Source: Saitoella complicata NRRL Y-17804 (taxonomy: Eukaryota; Ascomycota; Saitoellomycetes; Saitoellales; Saitoellaceae). From it: DNA of 64,000 nt. Of this stretch, positions 51,331-61,314 are shown in pieces (position 1 is the first letter of the stretch; each line of letters begins with the position of its first letter). The DNA lies in NCBI RefSeq assembly GCF_001661265.1, contig NW_017567020.1, positions 62,001 to 126,000 of the forward strand, read 5' to 3'. Under the pieces are notes generated by a model. The model saw only the letters and a list, made by a program, of their open reading frames with translations, was not told where the DNA came from and did not search any database. The translations under genes and the position numbers were made by a program.

Positions 51331-54300
51331 TCACTCAAAAAGATTCAAAGCGCCAATTCCCCGTTCCGCGAGTGCCTCATTACATCCGTCCAAAATTTTC
51401 CGTATCACCATGCTCCACGCAAACTCCGCTCCCTCCGGGTCTTCGCATAAGTTGTGTTCGGCAGCATGTATAAACTGCCTTCGCTCTTCGGCGCGCCTTC
51501 TGGCGGCATTCTCAACAGCGTAAGCCAGCCATTTGATCATGCCTTGAGCCTTCGCCGCATTCATATCCTCCACCACAAGCTTTTTAACATATGCCATAAT
51601 CACTTCCGCGTCTTCGTGAACAGGACCCTGCTCCCAGTCCGTCTCGACCCATTCGCTCAACATCCTTCTGACATCGTCAACATCTGCAACTCCACCAAGC
51701 TTAACCTTCATCCCACCTTCTGGTAGATCAACAAGGTACTGGTCAACTTTGGGCCGTCCTTCCATTCGTTTACGGATGCGGTCTTCGGCCTCCCTCCGAA
51801 GCCGGGTTTTGTCACGCTGAATGCGTTCCTCCGTGAGAATATCCTTCTGCACATCAGGACCCAGTGCATCCCACCATTCTTTATCAATATTCGCTGGCGG
51901 CGTCGACTGTGTTCCAAGAGTGGTTGTTTTGAGTTGCTCACGCTGTGCTTTCAGGAAATGATTTTGTGTCAAGGTCATCTCAAGCGTGTTGGATTGGCGT
52001 GCTTTGCTCGGTGACTTGCGCGGACTCTTTCTGGGCGACATCGAATTCTTCTTTCCCAAGGTTCTGTTCTTGGTGGGTGTCTTTGGTGCTTGGAGAAAGC
52101 TCACATGCTTGCGTTCGTCCTTCAAGACACCTAGCTCTTTCAGGTTCTGTGTGCCAATCTGCTTGACAACTTCGGGATCCCATTGACTCGGACTGGGATT
52201 CTCCGTGATCGGTCGAGCATCCCGGTCTTTTTGCGCTATTTTCGTCCGGTATTGCTGCTCAATCCTTGATCGCCACTCAGAAGGCAGTTCGGCGAGGACA
52301 CCGGAGTTCAGTTGCGAAGGAATGTTGAATTGCGACATAGGAGATGACAGGTTCGTCGCAGGCGAGGTGGCAGGGCCAATGTACGGCGTCTTTAGTGGCG
52401 AGGGTAACATCGGAGAGGACCCGTCCTTGAGCAATCGAGTCGACTTGCCAACTGCCGCTGGGGTTCTTGGGGACACCTTCAACGCAGGTGGTCCCATATC
52501 ACCAATCTTTGGTGCAGCGATCCATTCTTTTTGCCGTTCAATCTTTGCCAGCAGATCTTCCGGTAACTCCTTGAGAACATCTGGATCCATCTGTGACGGT
52601 AATTCATACTGGCTAAACGCTGGTGAGGAGTTTAGCGCTGGAGAGCTGGGATGCCGGTGTGCTGGGGATTGACCTCCATTATTCATGATGAAGTTGCGGA
52701 TGATTGACCGCCTGAGGTCAGTCTTCGGTGTCTTCGCCGCCGGAGTTTTAGAAAGGGCGGGAACTGTAAAGGGGTCTGCCGCCGCTGTAACTTTGAAATC
52801 CGCCTGTTTTTCAATTTCCATGCGGATATCATCAGGTAGGTTGGAAAGAACTTGAGGATCAACCTGGGACGGCAAAACCCACTGACTTGAGGCTGGACGT
52901 GATTTTGAAGTAGAAGGTCGACTCTGCGCTTCACCTTGCGGTAAGCTATGAGATTCAGAAGCGTCCTTAGGCACTTGTTGTCGATCACCGGTAACTGCTG
53001 GCGCACCCCAGTTCAGCTTCTTCTGACCCTTGCCATCCCCGCTCTCCTCCAGCTTCGTCATCATGAGTGCAATACCTCGCAAATCCTCGATTACGAGGTT
53101 CAAACTCCATAGCAAGCTCTTCGCTTCGACGGATAGGGCGTCTTGATCGTCCGTCGCAACGCCGAAACTCGTACTCTTATTGAACGTGTCACACTCGCCA
53201 TGACCACCGGGTTTAGGCGTTTCAATGGGAGCATGAGCTGCACGTCGCATAACCTTCAACGTAAGCTGTTTCCCACGGACATTGATCTTCTTCAGACGCT
53301 TCGAGAGTTCGCCGGCGAGTCCGTGCATGAAAGTATCGACGTCTTCACGTGTCTTGAACCGAATCATGTAGTTGACTTCAGCGCTCACGCTTTTGCGCTC
53401 CGACTTTTCGCCTACAGGAGTATCATCAATCCCACGTGCGAAGTTGAAGAGCTTTTGTCCGTTCTTCTGCCCAAGGAGATTTTGTAGCGCTGTCTTTGCA
53501 TGTGAGCGGAGATCAGCAACTGTGATAATACCGAGCTGGTCACGCAACTTGTCCTCGATAGATCGTCCGACACCTGGTAAGTCACGAACTTCAAGGTCCG
53601 CGATGAAATCGAGCACATCCGCCTTGTGCAAGCGGTACTGTCCAGCAGGCTTCGCTTTCCTCAAAGCCAAACGCGCCAAAAGAACATTTGAGCCGATCCC
53701 AACACTAACCTCACATCCAGTCAGTTGACGAACTTGTGACCGAATCACAGTCGCCAATTCATCTGCAGCTGAGCCTTCATCCTTACCTGTACACTGTACA
53801 GGACTTGTAACATCCAGAAGTGCTTCGTCCACGCTAATAGCCTGCAACTTCTCGCAACCGACTCCCAATAAGACGTCGTAGAACTTCCGGCTGATCTCCT
53901 CGTATTTCGAGAAATCATACCCAATGCACCTAACGTGCGGGCATAAATCTCTCGCTTTTGCCATCCACATCCCGTTCCGAATGCCGAAATCGCGAGCAGG
54001 GTAGTTGCAGGACGCAATCTCTCCCATAGCTGTACCACCGTGTGAAACCACGATAGGTTTAGCGCGTTCTTCAGGTGGTAAGGACAGAGATGAAACAGCA
54101 GCAAAGAATGAGTCGAAATCGACGTGTAAGATTGTACGATCGCCCTTCCTTGTCATCAGCGCTGGCGTTGGAGGATTCGAGGCCGCAAGCTCTTGCATTT
54201 GCAACTTGAGCTCTGCTTTCCATGTTGACAAGTGATGCAAGCGAGACTTGCCGTAGTACTGATCGAAGAATCCAGGGTCGGTAGCATCTCGTATCGGACC

Positions 54301-55875
54301 TGCGTTTACAGCATGTACTGTCTTAGGCCGATACACCACCTCGTCTTCAGGGTATGTGTCACCCATGACAGGCACATCCGGTGCGTCAGTAGCGGCTTCA
54401 CTTGCGACAGTGGGTTTGATCAGATCCGTCTCCTCTTTTGCCGGTGTCTGCGAAGCCTCGCGTGGGGGTTCCGATGCAGGCCCGTCAGTAGGCGGCCACA
54501 CAAGCGGTTCATCGCGTGGTGTTGCAGACGCTGGTCTGTCAGTCGGTGGCCATACAAGCGGTTCGTGCCTGCCGATGGTATCCGTGTGTGTTTCCGATAG
54601 GTCCTGGTTCACAGCCTCATAATGTACACGTTCCGGCACAAGCTCATGACTCTCGCTATCACCATGCATACCGATGTCGTCCAGGAAACTGTCGTCAATG
54701 CCGTAATCACTTTGCGGATCATTCGCCTGAAGCGTGAAAGAATTCTCTGGAAATATTAGCGCTTCTGACAGCTGAACTGGAGCCTCCGTAGCCTTGGAGG
54801 GTACCAGTTCTTTCAAAGTCATGGTATGCACGTCACCAAACATTTCCTGTGATGGCACGTACTCCGCCCGGTCAAAGACATTAAGGACGGGTTCATTCGA
54901 AGACGCAGGTACCTCTTCCTGAGACTGAGAAGGTGTAGCAAGGATCTGGTCCACAGATGAAAGAAGTACCTCGTCCTCGACATCGGCAACGGCAGTGGTA
55001 GCCGGAACAGCCGTTGGCTCTGGCTCAGTCCTGTTGTTCACAGACTGTCGTCTACTACTCATCGTGGCTGAAGAAACCGTCTCCGTTACCTTTGGTGGTT
55101 GTGTGACCCCTGAACCTTCAACGCGGTCTGACACAGCCGAGCTCTGCGTGCTGATCCTCTTGCCGAAGTAATCGTTCAGCTGCAGAGGCACCACCCTCCT
55201 TTTCTTCCCGGTGCTACTGACACTCTTCGTGGATTCGCTCTTTTTCAACTGTGGGAGAGCTTTGTATGAGGTCGATACCGAAGTTATCTGCGCTTCCAAA
55301 CCACCGTCCTTGTTGAAAGCAATCTCTCTTTGACCGGCAGCCTCGGCAACGACTCTGTACTTCGTCCAGGATAAGGGTTTTCCAGCTTTGACGCAGTCAA
55401 CAATCCACTCAGGTTTCACGACGCGATACTTTGCAAACTCAATTCGCTTCTTTGGTGTCAGGGCTGAGGCAATGATGTGTGTCACGGCTGTCTTCCCATC
55501 AAGGAATTGCTTGTAAACACCTCCATGGACAACAATGAGGTTCCAAAGATCGGCTTGAGGGGGTTTCGTGTATCCATTGATCTAAATTATAATTAGAACC
55601 ACTTGACTTCTGACAGGCAGAGGAGCACTTACGTAAATGATCATGCCTTTGAAGATCTGAGGGGTGTCTGGCGTGACCTTGCTCCGAAGCACAGCATCCT
55701 GGTTCTGCAACTTCGCCTTTTTGTGTCGCATGTAGGTGCGAAAGTTTCCAAACCTCGACCCCGAGTACTCATCCCCTTCCTCAATATTGATCGACCTCTC
55801 ATCGGGCGTATCCAGAGCGCGTTTCTTCACCTGTGATGACTTGACGGTAACGAGGGGCTGAAGACCACGACCCAT
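51331..55875 (-). CDS. REV1: translesion DNA polymerase Rev1
   Basis: Two exons, 55875..55633 and 55581..51331, give 1,497 aa. The frame opens upstream without an ATG, so 55875 (MGRGLQPLVTVKSS) is used. Intron 55582..55632 (GTAAGT/TAG) splits the BRCT domain. Order seen: BRCT at about residues 75-160 (IFKGMIIYINGYTKPP, RVVKPEWIVDCVKAG); a long disordered part with a two-copy repeat; the Y-family catalytic core (ILHVDFDSFFAAV, MGEIASCNYPARDFGI, ISVDEALLDV with the metal-binding acids); a little-finger domain; a series of ubiquitin-binding motifs; and the Rev1 C-terminal domain (VRRMLSEWVETDWEQGP). Role: dCMP insertion and scaffold for Pol zeta in DNA damage tolerance. It is longer than yeast (985) and human (1,251) Rev1, mainly through disordered regions. 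Confidence 0.95.
51825..52905 (-). repeat. UBM-like repeats in Rev1
   Basis: Within REV1, three clear ubiquitin-binding motifs share the pattern PSQxxxxVLxxLPxxxxxxIxxQ (about 52803..52890, 52527..52613 and 52251..52339). A degenerate fourth (PSQWDPEVVKQIG, about 52140..52200) and a fifth related one (NIDKEWWDALGPDVQKDIL, about 51830..51895) follow. Confidence 0.75.
54480..54580 (-). repeat. two-copy tandem repeat in Rev1
   Basis: Two adjacent units of about 54 bases in the disordered part of Rev1, each coding EPLVWPPTD(R/G)PAS with a few changes. Confidence 0.7.
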
Positions 55876-56145
55876 CGTGTCTATCTCCTTTGATTGACCC
55901 CCGTCTCCCTTGTCCAAAGAGGTATATCCTTTCTTCTTGGTGTTTGGTTTCGCGGTCGAGGATTAAATTAAGGTGTGGCGAACTGCAGCGTTGTGCATGG
56001 AATTTGAAGCCGGGAGATGCGCGGCCGTGCGAACGTGACATGTGGACAACGAAGTGCTGGATATTAGACATTTCCAAGGGATGGATAATAGTAAAGACAG
56101 GTCTACTGGATCTTTCACTTATCTAGCATTTCTAACCTTCTTGTC

Positions 56146-57523
56146 TTATGCTTCAGTCAGTAACGCTCCGGCGTCCTCCAGCCTCAATCCCTCTTTCTCC
56201 TCCCTCGCAAGCAGCGGTCCGACCTTAGCTTTATCCCACACTCCCCAGACTTTTCGTACGTTTTCGATAGCATCACCACTCTCAATCACCAAGCAGAAGA
56301 TGGCATCGTAACCACCGGCTCCTGGAACACCGGCTCCCACAACACCTGGTACATCGATACAGAGGTCAAGAAGGGCAGTTTGTGTTTCAGGTTCAATGGC
56401 TGTGGATGACTGTTCGCCAATCAACCGAAGAAGCGTCCGCACCTCGAGGAACTTATGGTAGAGTGCACGCAGCGGTCCACCGACGGTGCTGTCTGTCTCA
56501 AGGATCTCACCAATCTTCTTCCCTCCAAACGCCCTGATCTCCTCATCATAGTCTGGGCTCTCCTCACTAGCTTTCTTCAGGCTCCTCAGCAGTGCCACAA
56601 TCTCCATGTTCTTTTCACCGAGTTCGCTCCACACCTTCTGTGCTGCTTCTCTACCCTCGCTCTTCCACTTCAACACGTTCTTCACCATTCCCGGCGTCGC
56701 AGAGCCAGCATCCACATCACCCATGATCACCCGCAACCCACGCGGCATCTCAAAAGACTCGGCTTTCATTTCCCACTCCGCCTCCACCACCTTGTTCAAC
56801 TGCGTGTAAAAGTCGCTCGAGGCGGGTTCGGGGATGGCAGACAAGACGGAAGGCGCGAATCGAGTGTAAACACAAGATCCAAAAGCAGCAGAAGCGACAT
56901 CGAAACCGGACCCAATCTTCCCCTGTGCAGCACAATGCGACGCCTGCGCCAGATTATGTGCCAGTCTTTTCCCTTCCACATCTGTAACATCTCTTCCAAA
57001 GAACGCCAATAACGCTCCGGTCAGAGAAGTGATCAAGGCAGCGGATGATCCGAGACCAGTTTTGTGCGCCTCGGTAATATTGCAAGGAAGTTTGTTGAAT
57101 CGAGGGAGTGATTCTAGATGTGTCGTGGTGATCGCCTGCCCGGGCGCGAGTGAGTCGCGTTGAGAGTAAAAGTCATTGGCAGCCAAGATGGTGATGTCAA
57201 GCTCCGACGGAAGAGATAGCGGCGCAAGGTACGTTAGGACGTATACCAACGCGAGATGGACATACGGATTCGTTGATCCCGTCGATGCTGGCTCAACAGT
57301 GATCCCTTCCGCGTCTAATCGCTTCGCAGTATACCCCCATCGTGCTTCCTGGAATTGCGGTGAAGTGACAGTGATCACGGACCGGTGGGATAAGACAGCA
57401 CTATCCCTAGCACGAACAACGGCGTAGATGCGTGCAGAGAGACCGAGAACGAAGCCGGAAAAGGCGGGGTCTAGCACAAGGTAACCACCTGCAAGAAGGA
57501 CTTTGGCCGGAGCGGAAACGGCG
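56146..57523 (-). CDS. ERG8: phosphomevalonate kinase (Erg8 part of a likely fusion)
   Basis: This exon codes 458 residues, equal to a whole phosphomevalonate kinase (yeast Erg8 has 451) except for a start codon. All three GHMP-kinase blocks are present: AVSAPAKVLLAGGYLVLD at the very beginning, KTGLGSSAALITSLTGA, and GAGVPGAGGYDAIFCL near the C-terminus. Role: ATP-dependent phosphorylation of 5-phosphomevalonate for sterol synthesis. Oddity: an in-frame TAA sits two codons before the first block and there is no ATG in this gap, so the exon must be reached by splicing. The only fitting acceptor is AAAG/C at 57524, and the perfect GTAAGT donor at 57583 joins it in frame to GRASP. See the entry at 57580..58682. 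Confidence 0.9.
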
Positions 57524-57583
57524 CTTTATAGAGACGAAGTCTTAGCTATCAGTGTAATATTCAAGAATATAGGTAGGACTTAC
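57524..57583 (-). other. predicted 60-base intron joining GRASP and ERG8
   Basis: The donor GTAAGT starts at 57583 and the acceptor AAAG ends at 57524, with GCTAAG as a weak branch site in between. The GRASP stop codon TAA occupies bases 2-4 of the intron. Exon phases match (two bases before, one after). The junction reads AHSTAVAVSAPAK. Confidence 0.7.
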
Positions 57584-58682
57584 ACTGCCGTAGAGTGCGC
57601 CTTTGGCGGCGGGGGTAAATCTCCTGGAACGGGTGTTCTTACACCGCCAACGTCTAATTCCTTGCTCTTCTGCTCCTGCTCCTTGAAATAATCGTCCAAT
57701 CCACTAGCTACCCTTCCGCCAGTTGGCGGCCTTCCAGTTCGTCTTGGCGGCGGTGGTGTTTGCATCGGCAAAGCCTCGAACCCGGGATCATCGGCGATTG
57801 GCGGTGGTGAGAACATTCCATCAGCGGTTGATCCTGCAACCGCCATATCTGCAGGTGTGAGGAACTCTCCTGGCTCTTCTGTTTGTGCGCCATCGAACAA
57901 CGTCTCACCTGGCGCCTGCATCCGTTCCCCAGTCTTCAAGGGCGCTGGGATACGGTGCAGAATACCGGTTCCAATGCCTGCTCCAAGTGCGCCAGGCCCA
58001 CCCCAATTCCGTGATGGGATGATATTCACTTGTCGTGTGATATTGAGGTAGTGGTTGTAGATGTATAGTGGTAATGGTAGGTTCAGATAAGACCCAATCA
58101 AATCGCCCAGTGCTGCCTCGCCATTAATTGCGCCTATGTTGTCTCCGGCGAAGCCCAGAATGTAGTCACCAAACGGCTCCAGGCCAGCGTTGTGTGCCGG
58201 CGAACCTTCCTTGACCTCCAAGATGTGGAAGACACTGTCTGCAACAGCCTGAATGTTCGTGCACCATTGTAGACTCATACCAAGGGCGGCTGATGCGGAA
58301 TATGATGCTGTCAAGGTAACTGTCCGAGTGATTCCTCCCTTGATTGAAAGGACATCGACAGAAAGCGTTGTACCGCGGGTGGACTGAAGTGTCTGAAGAG
58401 TGTACTCATTCTACTGATGTCAGTAAGCTCTTGACATCGATCGGGAAGGACATACAATTGGCTCGCCATTCAGCCCAACGATAAAGTCAAAATAAGCCTC
58501 GATGCCGGCTTGATCAGCAGTGCTGTCAGGATTGACCTTCAAAACCTGGAACCCTACGCGGTGTGTAAGCGTTAATTACAGGCCCAACGACGTCAAGTAG
58601 ATCACGCCTGCGCACCTTGATCCGTCGAACGTGCTGTAGGAGCACTAACAGCGCTGACGAGGTTCTTGAATCGACTGAACAT
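57580..58682 (-). CDS. GRH1: GRASP55/65-like Golgi protein (N-part of a likely fusion)
   Basis: Three exons, 58682..58616, 58553..58456 and 58410..57580, give 331 aa if read to the TAA at 57580. Introns are 58554..58615 (GTGCGC/TAG) and 58411..58455 (GTATGT/TAG). Seen: an N-terminal amphipathic stretch starting MFSRFKNLVSAVSA (Met-Phe starts are NatC acetylation targets, as in yeast Grh1), two GRASP PDZ-like domains (GFQVLKVNPDSTADQAGIEA and SVFHILEVKEGSPAHNAGLE, each with its carboxylate-binding region), and a Pro/Gly-rich tail ending PPPPKAHSTAV. Role: tethering at early Golgi/ER exit sites and unconventional secretion. Its stop lies inside a GTAAGT donor. Splicing there continues in frame into phosphomevalonate kinase, giving a 789-aa fusion (58682..56146). 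Confidence 0.9.
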
Positions 58683-58900
58683 GACGAACTGCTTGTCGAA
58701 TTGGTTCGTCTAACGGTGCGACTTTCCGTCTTTCCACCGGGCACCCTCGGGGTCAGGCACGACAGGACAGGGTCCAACCGCACGTCAACACGCGGGTCTT
58801 ACGGTACAGTAGATAAGTATGAAAGTAGGCAGAGAACAGAGGTGTAGTGTTTGTGAAGATATGGTCTTTTTATTGGAATTACTTAAGGATAGCTAACCGC

Positions 58901-60115
58901 TTAAGCCATCTTGACCAGCTTGACCTCGAACACCAAGGTGGAGTTCGGGGGAATGCCGGGAACACCCTTCTTTCCGTATGCCAACTCAGCAGGGATAGTG
59001 ATCTTCCTCTCACCCTCCAAAGCCATACCGGCGATACCAATATCCCATCCCTTAATAACCTCACCCTTGCCGAGAGTGAACATGAAGGGCTTGCCGGAAG
59101 TCGAGGAGTCGAAAACCTTGCCGTTCAAAAGACGACCAATGTAACGCATACCGACCTTCTTTCCGGCCTTGGCCTGAGGACCCTTGCCGATCTTATTGTC
59201 TTCAACAACGACACCGCCCTCGAGAGTCTTCTTGGTGGGCTTAGCTGAAGCGGCCGCAGGGGAAGCGGTGGAGCCAGTGGGGCCCATCTCGAGGTTCTTA
59301 GCGAAAGCAACGTTCTTCTTCGCAGAGGAGGTAGGGGTGTCAGCAGCGGCAGCAGCGGCAGCCGCCTTCTCGGGGGTCTCGGTGGCAACAGCCTTACCAT
59401 CGTTGGCCTTGAGCTTCTTCTTCTGGTTCTTGGTCAGAGGCTTGACATCGTCGGCGGTGACGCTAGCGGTAGCAGCAGCCTTCTTAGCACCCTTCAAGAC
59501 CTTGCCAGTAGCCTCCTGAACAGCCTGCGCCGCAGCATCCTCCATAATCTCGTCCAAGTCGTCAGCTGAACGCTTCTTAGAAGGCTCATCCTTGACCTCG
59601 GTGATCTTGCCCTCCTCAATGTCGTCAAGCTCATCCTCCTCAGAGTCGTTCTCCTCACCATACATGTCGAGCTCATCCTCATCAGGAGAGTAGTCGTAGT
59701 CATCCTCATCCTCGTCCTCCATATCCTCTCCAGGTCTGACGATGTAGTTTCCGCTCAAGTACACGACAGCATCCTCGTTACCAGTGCAGACGAAAGCAAC
59801 ATCCTCATCCTCAGCGAAAACGATGTCCAGAGGCTGCTGGTAGATCTTTCCAGGGACAAGAGTACAGAGAATGATCTCCTCCATTTCCACAGTGGGCTCG
59901 AGGGCCTCATCCTCCTCAACCTCGTCCTCCTCATCCTCATCATCAGAGTCAGGGCCAGTGGTGATGAGCCTAATGGCCTTCAAGGTAACGGGCTTGTCGC
60001 CAGAGACAGCAGAGTCAATCGCGGCCATGGTGACACGGAAAGAAGCACCAACATGGTCCTGAACGGGCTCATCACCCTGCACCTTCAAGGTGAAAGAAGA
60101 AACGGGAATAGACAT
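58901..60115 (-). CDS. FPR4: nucleolar FKBP-type prolyl isomerase
   Basis: A single exon of 404 aa, close to yeast Fpr3 (411) and Fpr4 (392). Seen: the N-terminal nucleoplasmin-like domain ([19 protein letters not shown] to about residue 135), two long acidic tracts ([15 protein letters not shown] and [16 protein letters not shown]), a lysine/alanine-rich part with [12 protein letters not shown] and a run of eight alanines, and the C-terminal FKBP domain ([53 protein letters not shown]). Role: prolyl isomerase and histone chaperone acting at rDNA chromatin. Fpr3 and Fpr4 are yeast paralogues, so the symbol stands for the shared ancestor. The start ATG is supported by the conserved N-terminus. 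Confidence 0.93.
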   Translation of the reverse strand: MSIPVSSFTLKVQGDEPVQDHVGASFRVTMAAIDSAVSGDKPVTLKAIRLITTGPDSDDEDEEDEVEEDEALEPTVEMEEIILCTLVPGKIYQQPLDIVFAEDEDVAFVCTGNEDAVVYLSGNYIVRPGEDMEDEDEDDYDYSPDEDELDMYGEENDSEEDELDDIEEGKITEVKDEPSKKRSADDLDEIMEDAAAQAVQEATGKVLKGAKKAAATASVTADDVKPLTKNQKKKLKANDGKAVATETPEKAAAAAAAADTPTSSAKKNVAFAKNLEMGPTGSTASPAAASAKPTKKTLEGGVVVEDNKIGKGPQAKAGKKVGMRYIGRLLNGKVFDSSTSGKPFMFTLGKGEVIKGWDIGIAGMALEGERKITIPAELAYGKKGVPGIPPNSTLVFEVKLVKMA

Positions 60116-60516
60116 GACTTCTGGACGAAAGAATGTTAATTTAAGAGCAGATATTCACCAAGTGAAGGCTACAAACCTGATTGATTTATGCGGATTGATC
60201 CAAATGGCTCACAGGATCGTCGCCTAAAGAAAAGTCGAGCGGCGACAACAGACGTCATGTGACCTGGTCGCCCGGGTAACCTGAATCATAAGCTTGTTCT
60301 ATAATATATGTACATCGAGAGTGATGAGAGTAGTTCTAAATCATGAACGAGAAGGTGTCTTTTGAGAGACTGTAGCTGCCCGGTAGCGTTTATATCAACC
60401 CTGCCCGGTTGCACGATATGGAGGATTGTATGTAATGGAACACATTTACCATGTTGAAAACGCCCTGGGGCAGATATTAGGTATACTAAGGTTCAAACAT
60501 ACGTTCACCTTTGCGG
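60116..60516. other. intergenic, no gene seen
   Basis: 401 bases between the FKBP start and the DJ-1-like 3' end. It contains the FKBP promoter with GGTCGCCCGGGTAACC. No coding signal was found. Confidence 0.5.
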
Positions 60517-61314
60517 TTATTTCTTCAACATCTCGACGAACTTGTCACCAAGGCCGTCAGCTCCCATAGGGTTGGCCGCGGAAATGAGCTCACGGTCCAC
60601 CGTAATGCGCCCCAAAGCACTTTGGGCCAATCCTTCGACCATTTCCGCACCTTCATCCCTCAATGAACTCTCGACCTTAGTGATCTCTCCGCCGAGCATC
60701 GTCTCCATGAACTTCTCCTCGGTGTCGGACCATGATGTAATCTTATATCCCTTGTAGACGAAAGTACCCTGAGGCCCAACCTTCGTCGACAGAAGGGCAT
60801 ATGGACCATGACACAAGCTTGCGGTAGGCTTCTGCGTTTCGTGGAAGTGAGTGAGAATGCGACCAAGTTCTTTGTCGGCGCCAAGATCAGACAAGGGTGC
60901 ATGTCTGTAGCCAAGTCAGCGATTACCCGACGGTGACGACAATAACACCCACCCCCCAGGAATGAAGACACCATCGTACGTCGCCAATTCCTCATCAGAG
61001 AGGCTACTGAACGGTCTTGGAGTGTTCAGGTTGTTCTCGGTCTTCATCTTATCTATAAGAGCTGTCTCCCTCTGCTTCTCCAAGTAGTTGCCGGCGAAGG
61101 CAAGAAGAGAAGTGCTCAATGGATCTGGCTGAGGTGTTTGGCCTTTGGGAGAAGCAAAGGTGACTTCGTAGCCTGCATCAAGGATCTTGGCAAGGGGCTT
61201 TGCGAGCTCCATAAGGAAGAAGCCAGACGGCTGATCGACCGTGGTGCCATCCGACTTGTGCAGAGGGAATGAGTGTGCGTCGGAGAGGATGATGAGGACT
61301 TTTCCTGTTGGCAT
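60517..61314 (-). CDS. DJ-1/PfpI family (Hsp31-like) protein
   Basis: Two exons, 61314..60953 and 60904..60517, give 249 aa. Intron 60905..60952 has a GTGGGT donor and a CAG acceptor. Seen: the Rossmann-like flavodoxin fold start KVLIILSDAHSFPL, EVTFASPKGQTPQPDP, the oxyanion region YDGVFIPGGHAPLSDLG, and the nucleophile elbow PTASLCHGPYALLS with the family cysteine. Family members include glutathione-independent glyoxalase III and stress-linked Hsp31-type proteins. The exact activity here is not certain. No signal peptide is present. A His in GGHAP and a Glu near the N-terminal third would complete a DJ-1/PfpI triad, but I cannot assign the acid with confidence. Confidence 0.9.
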
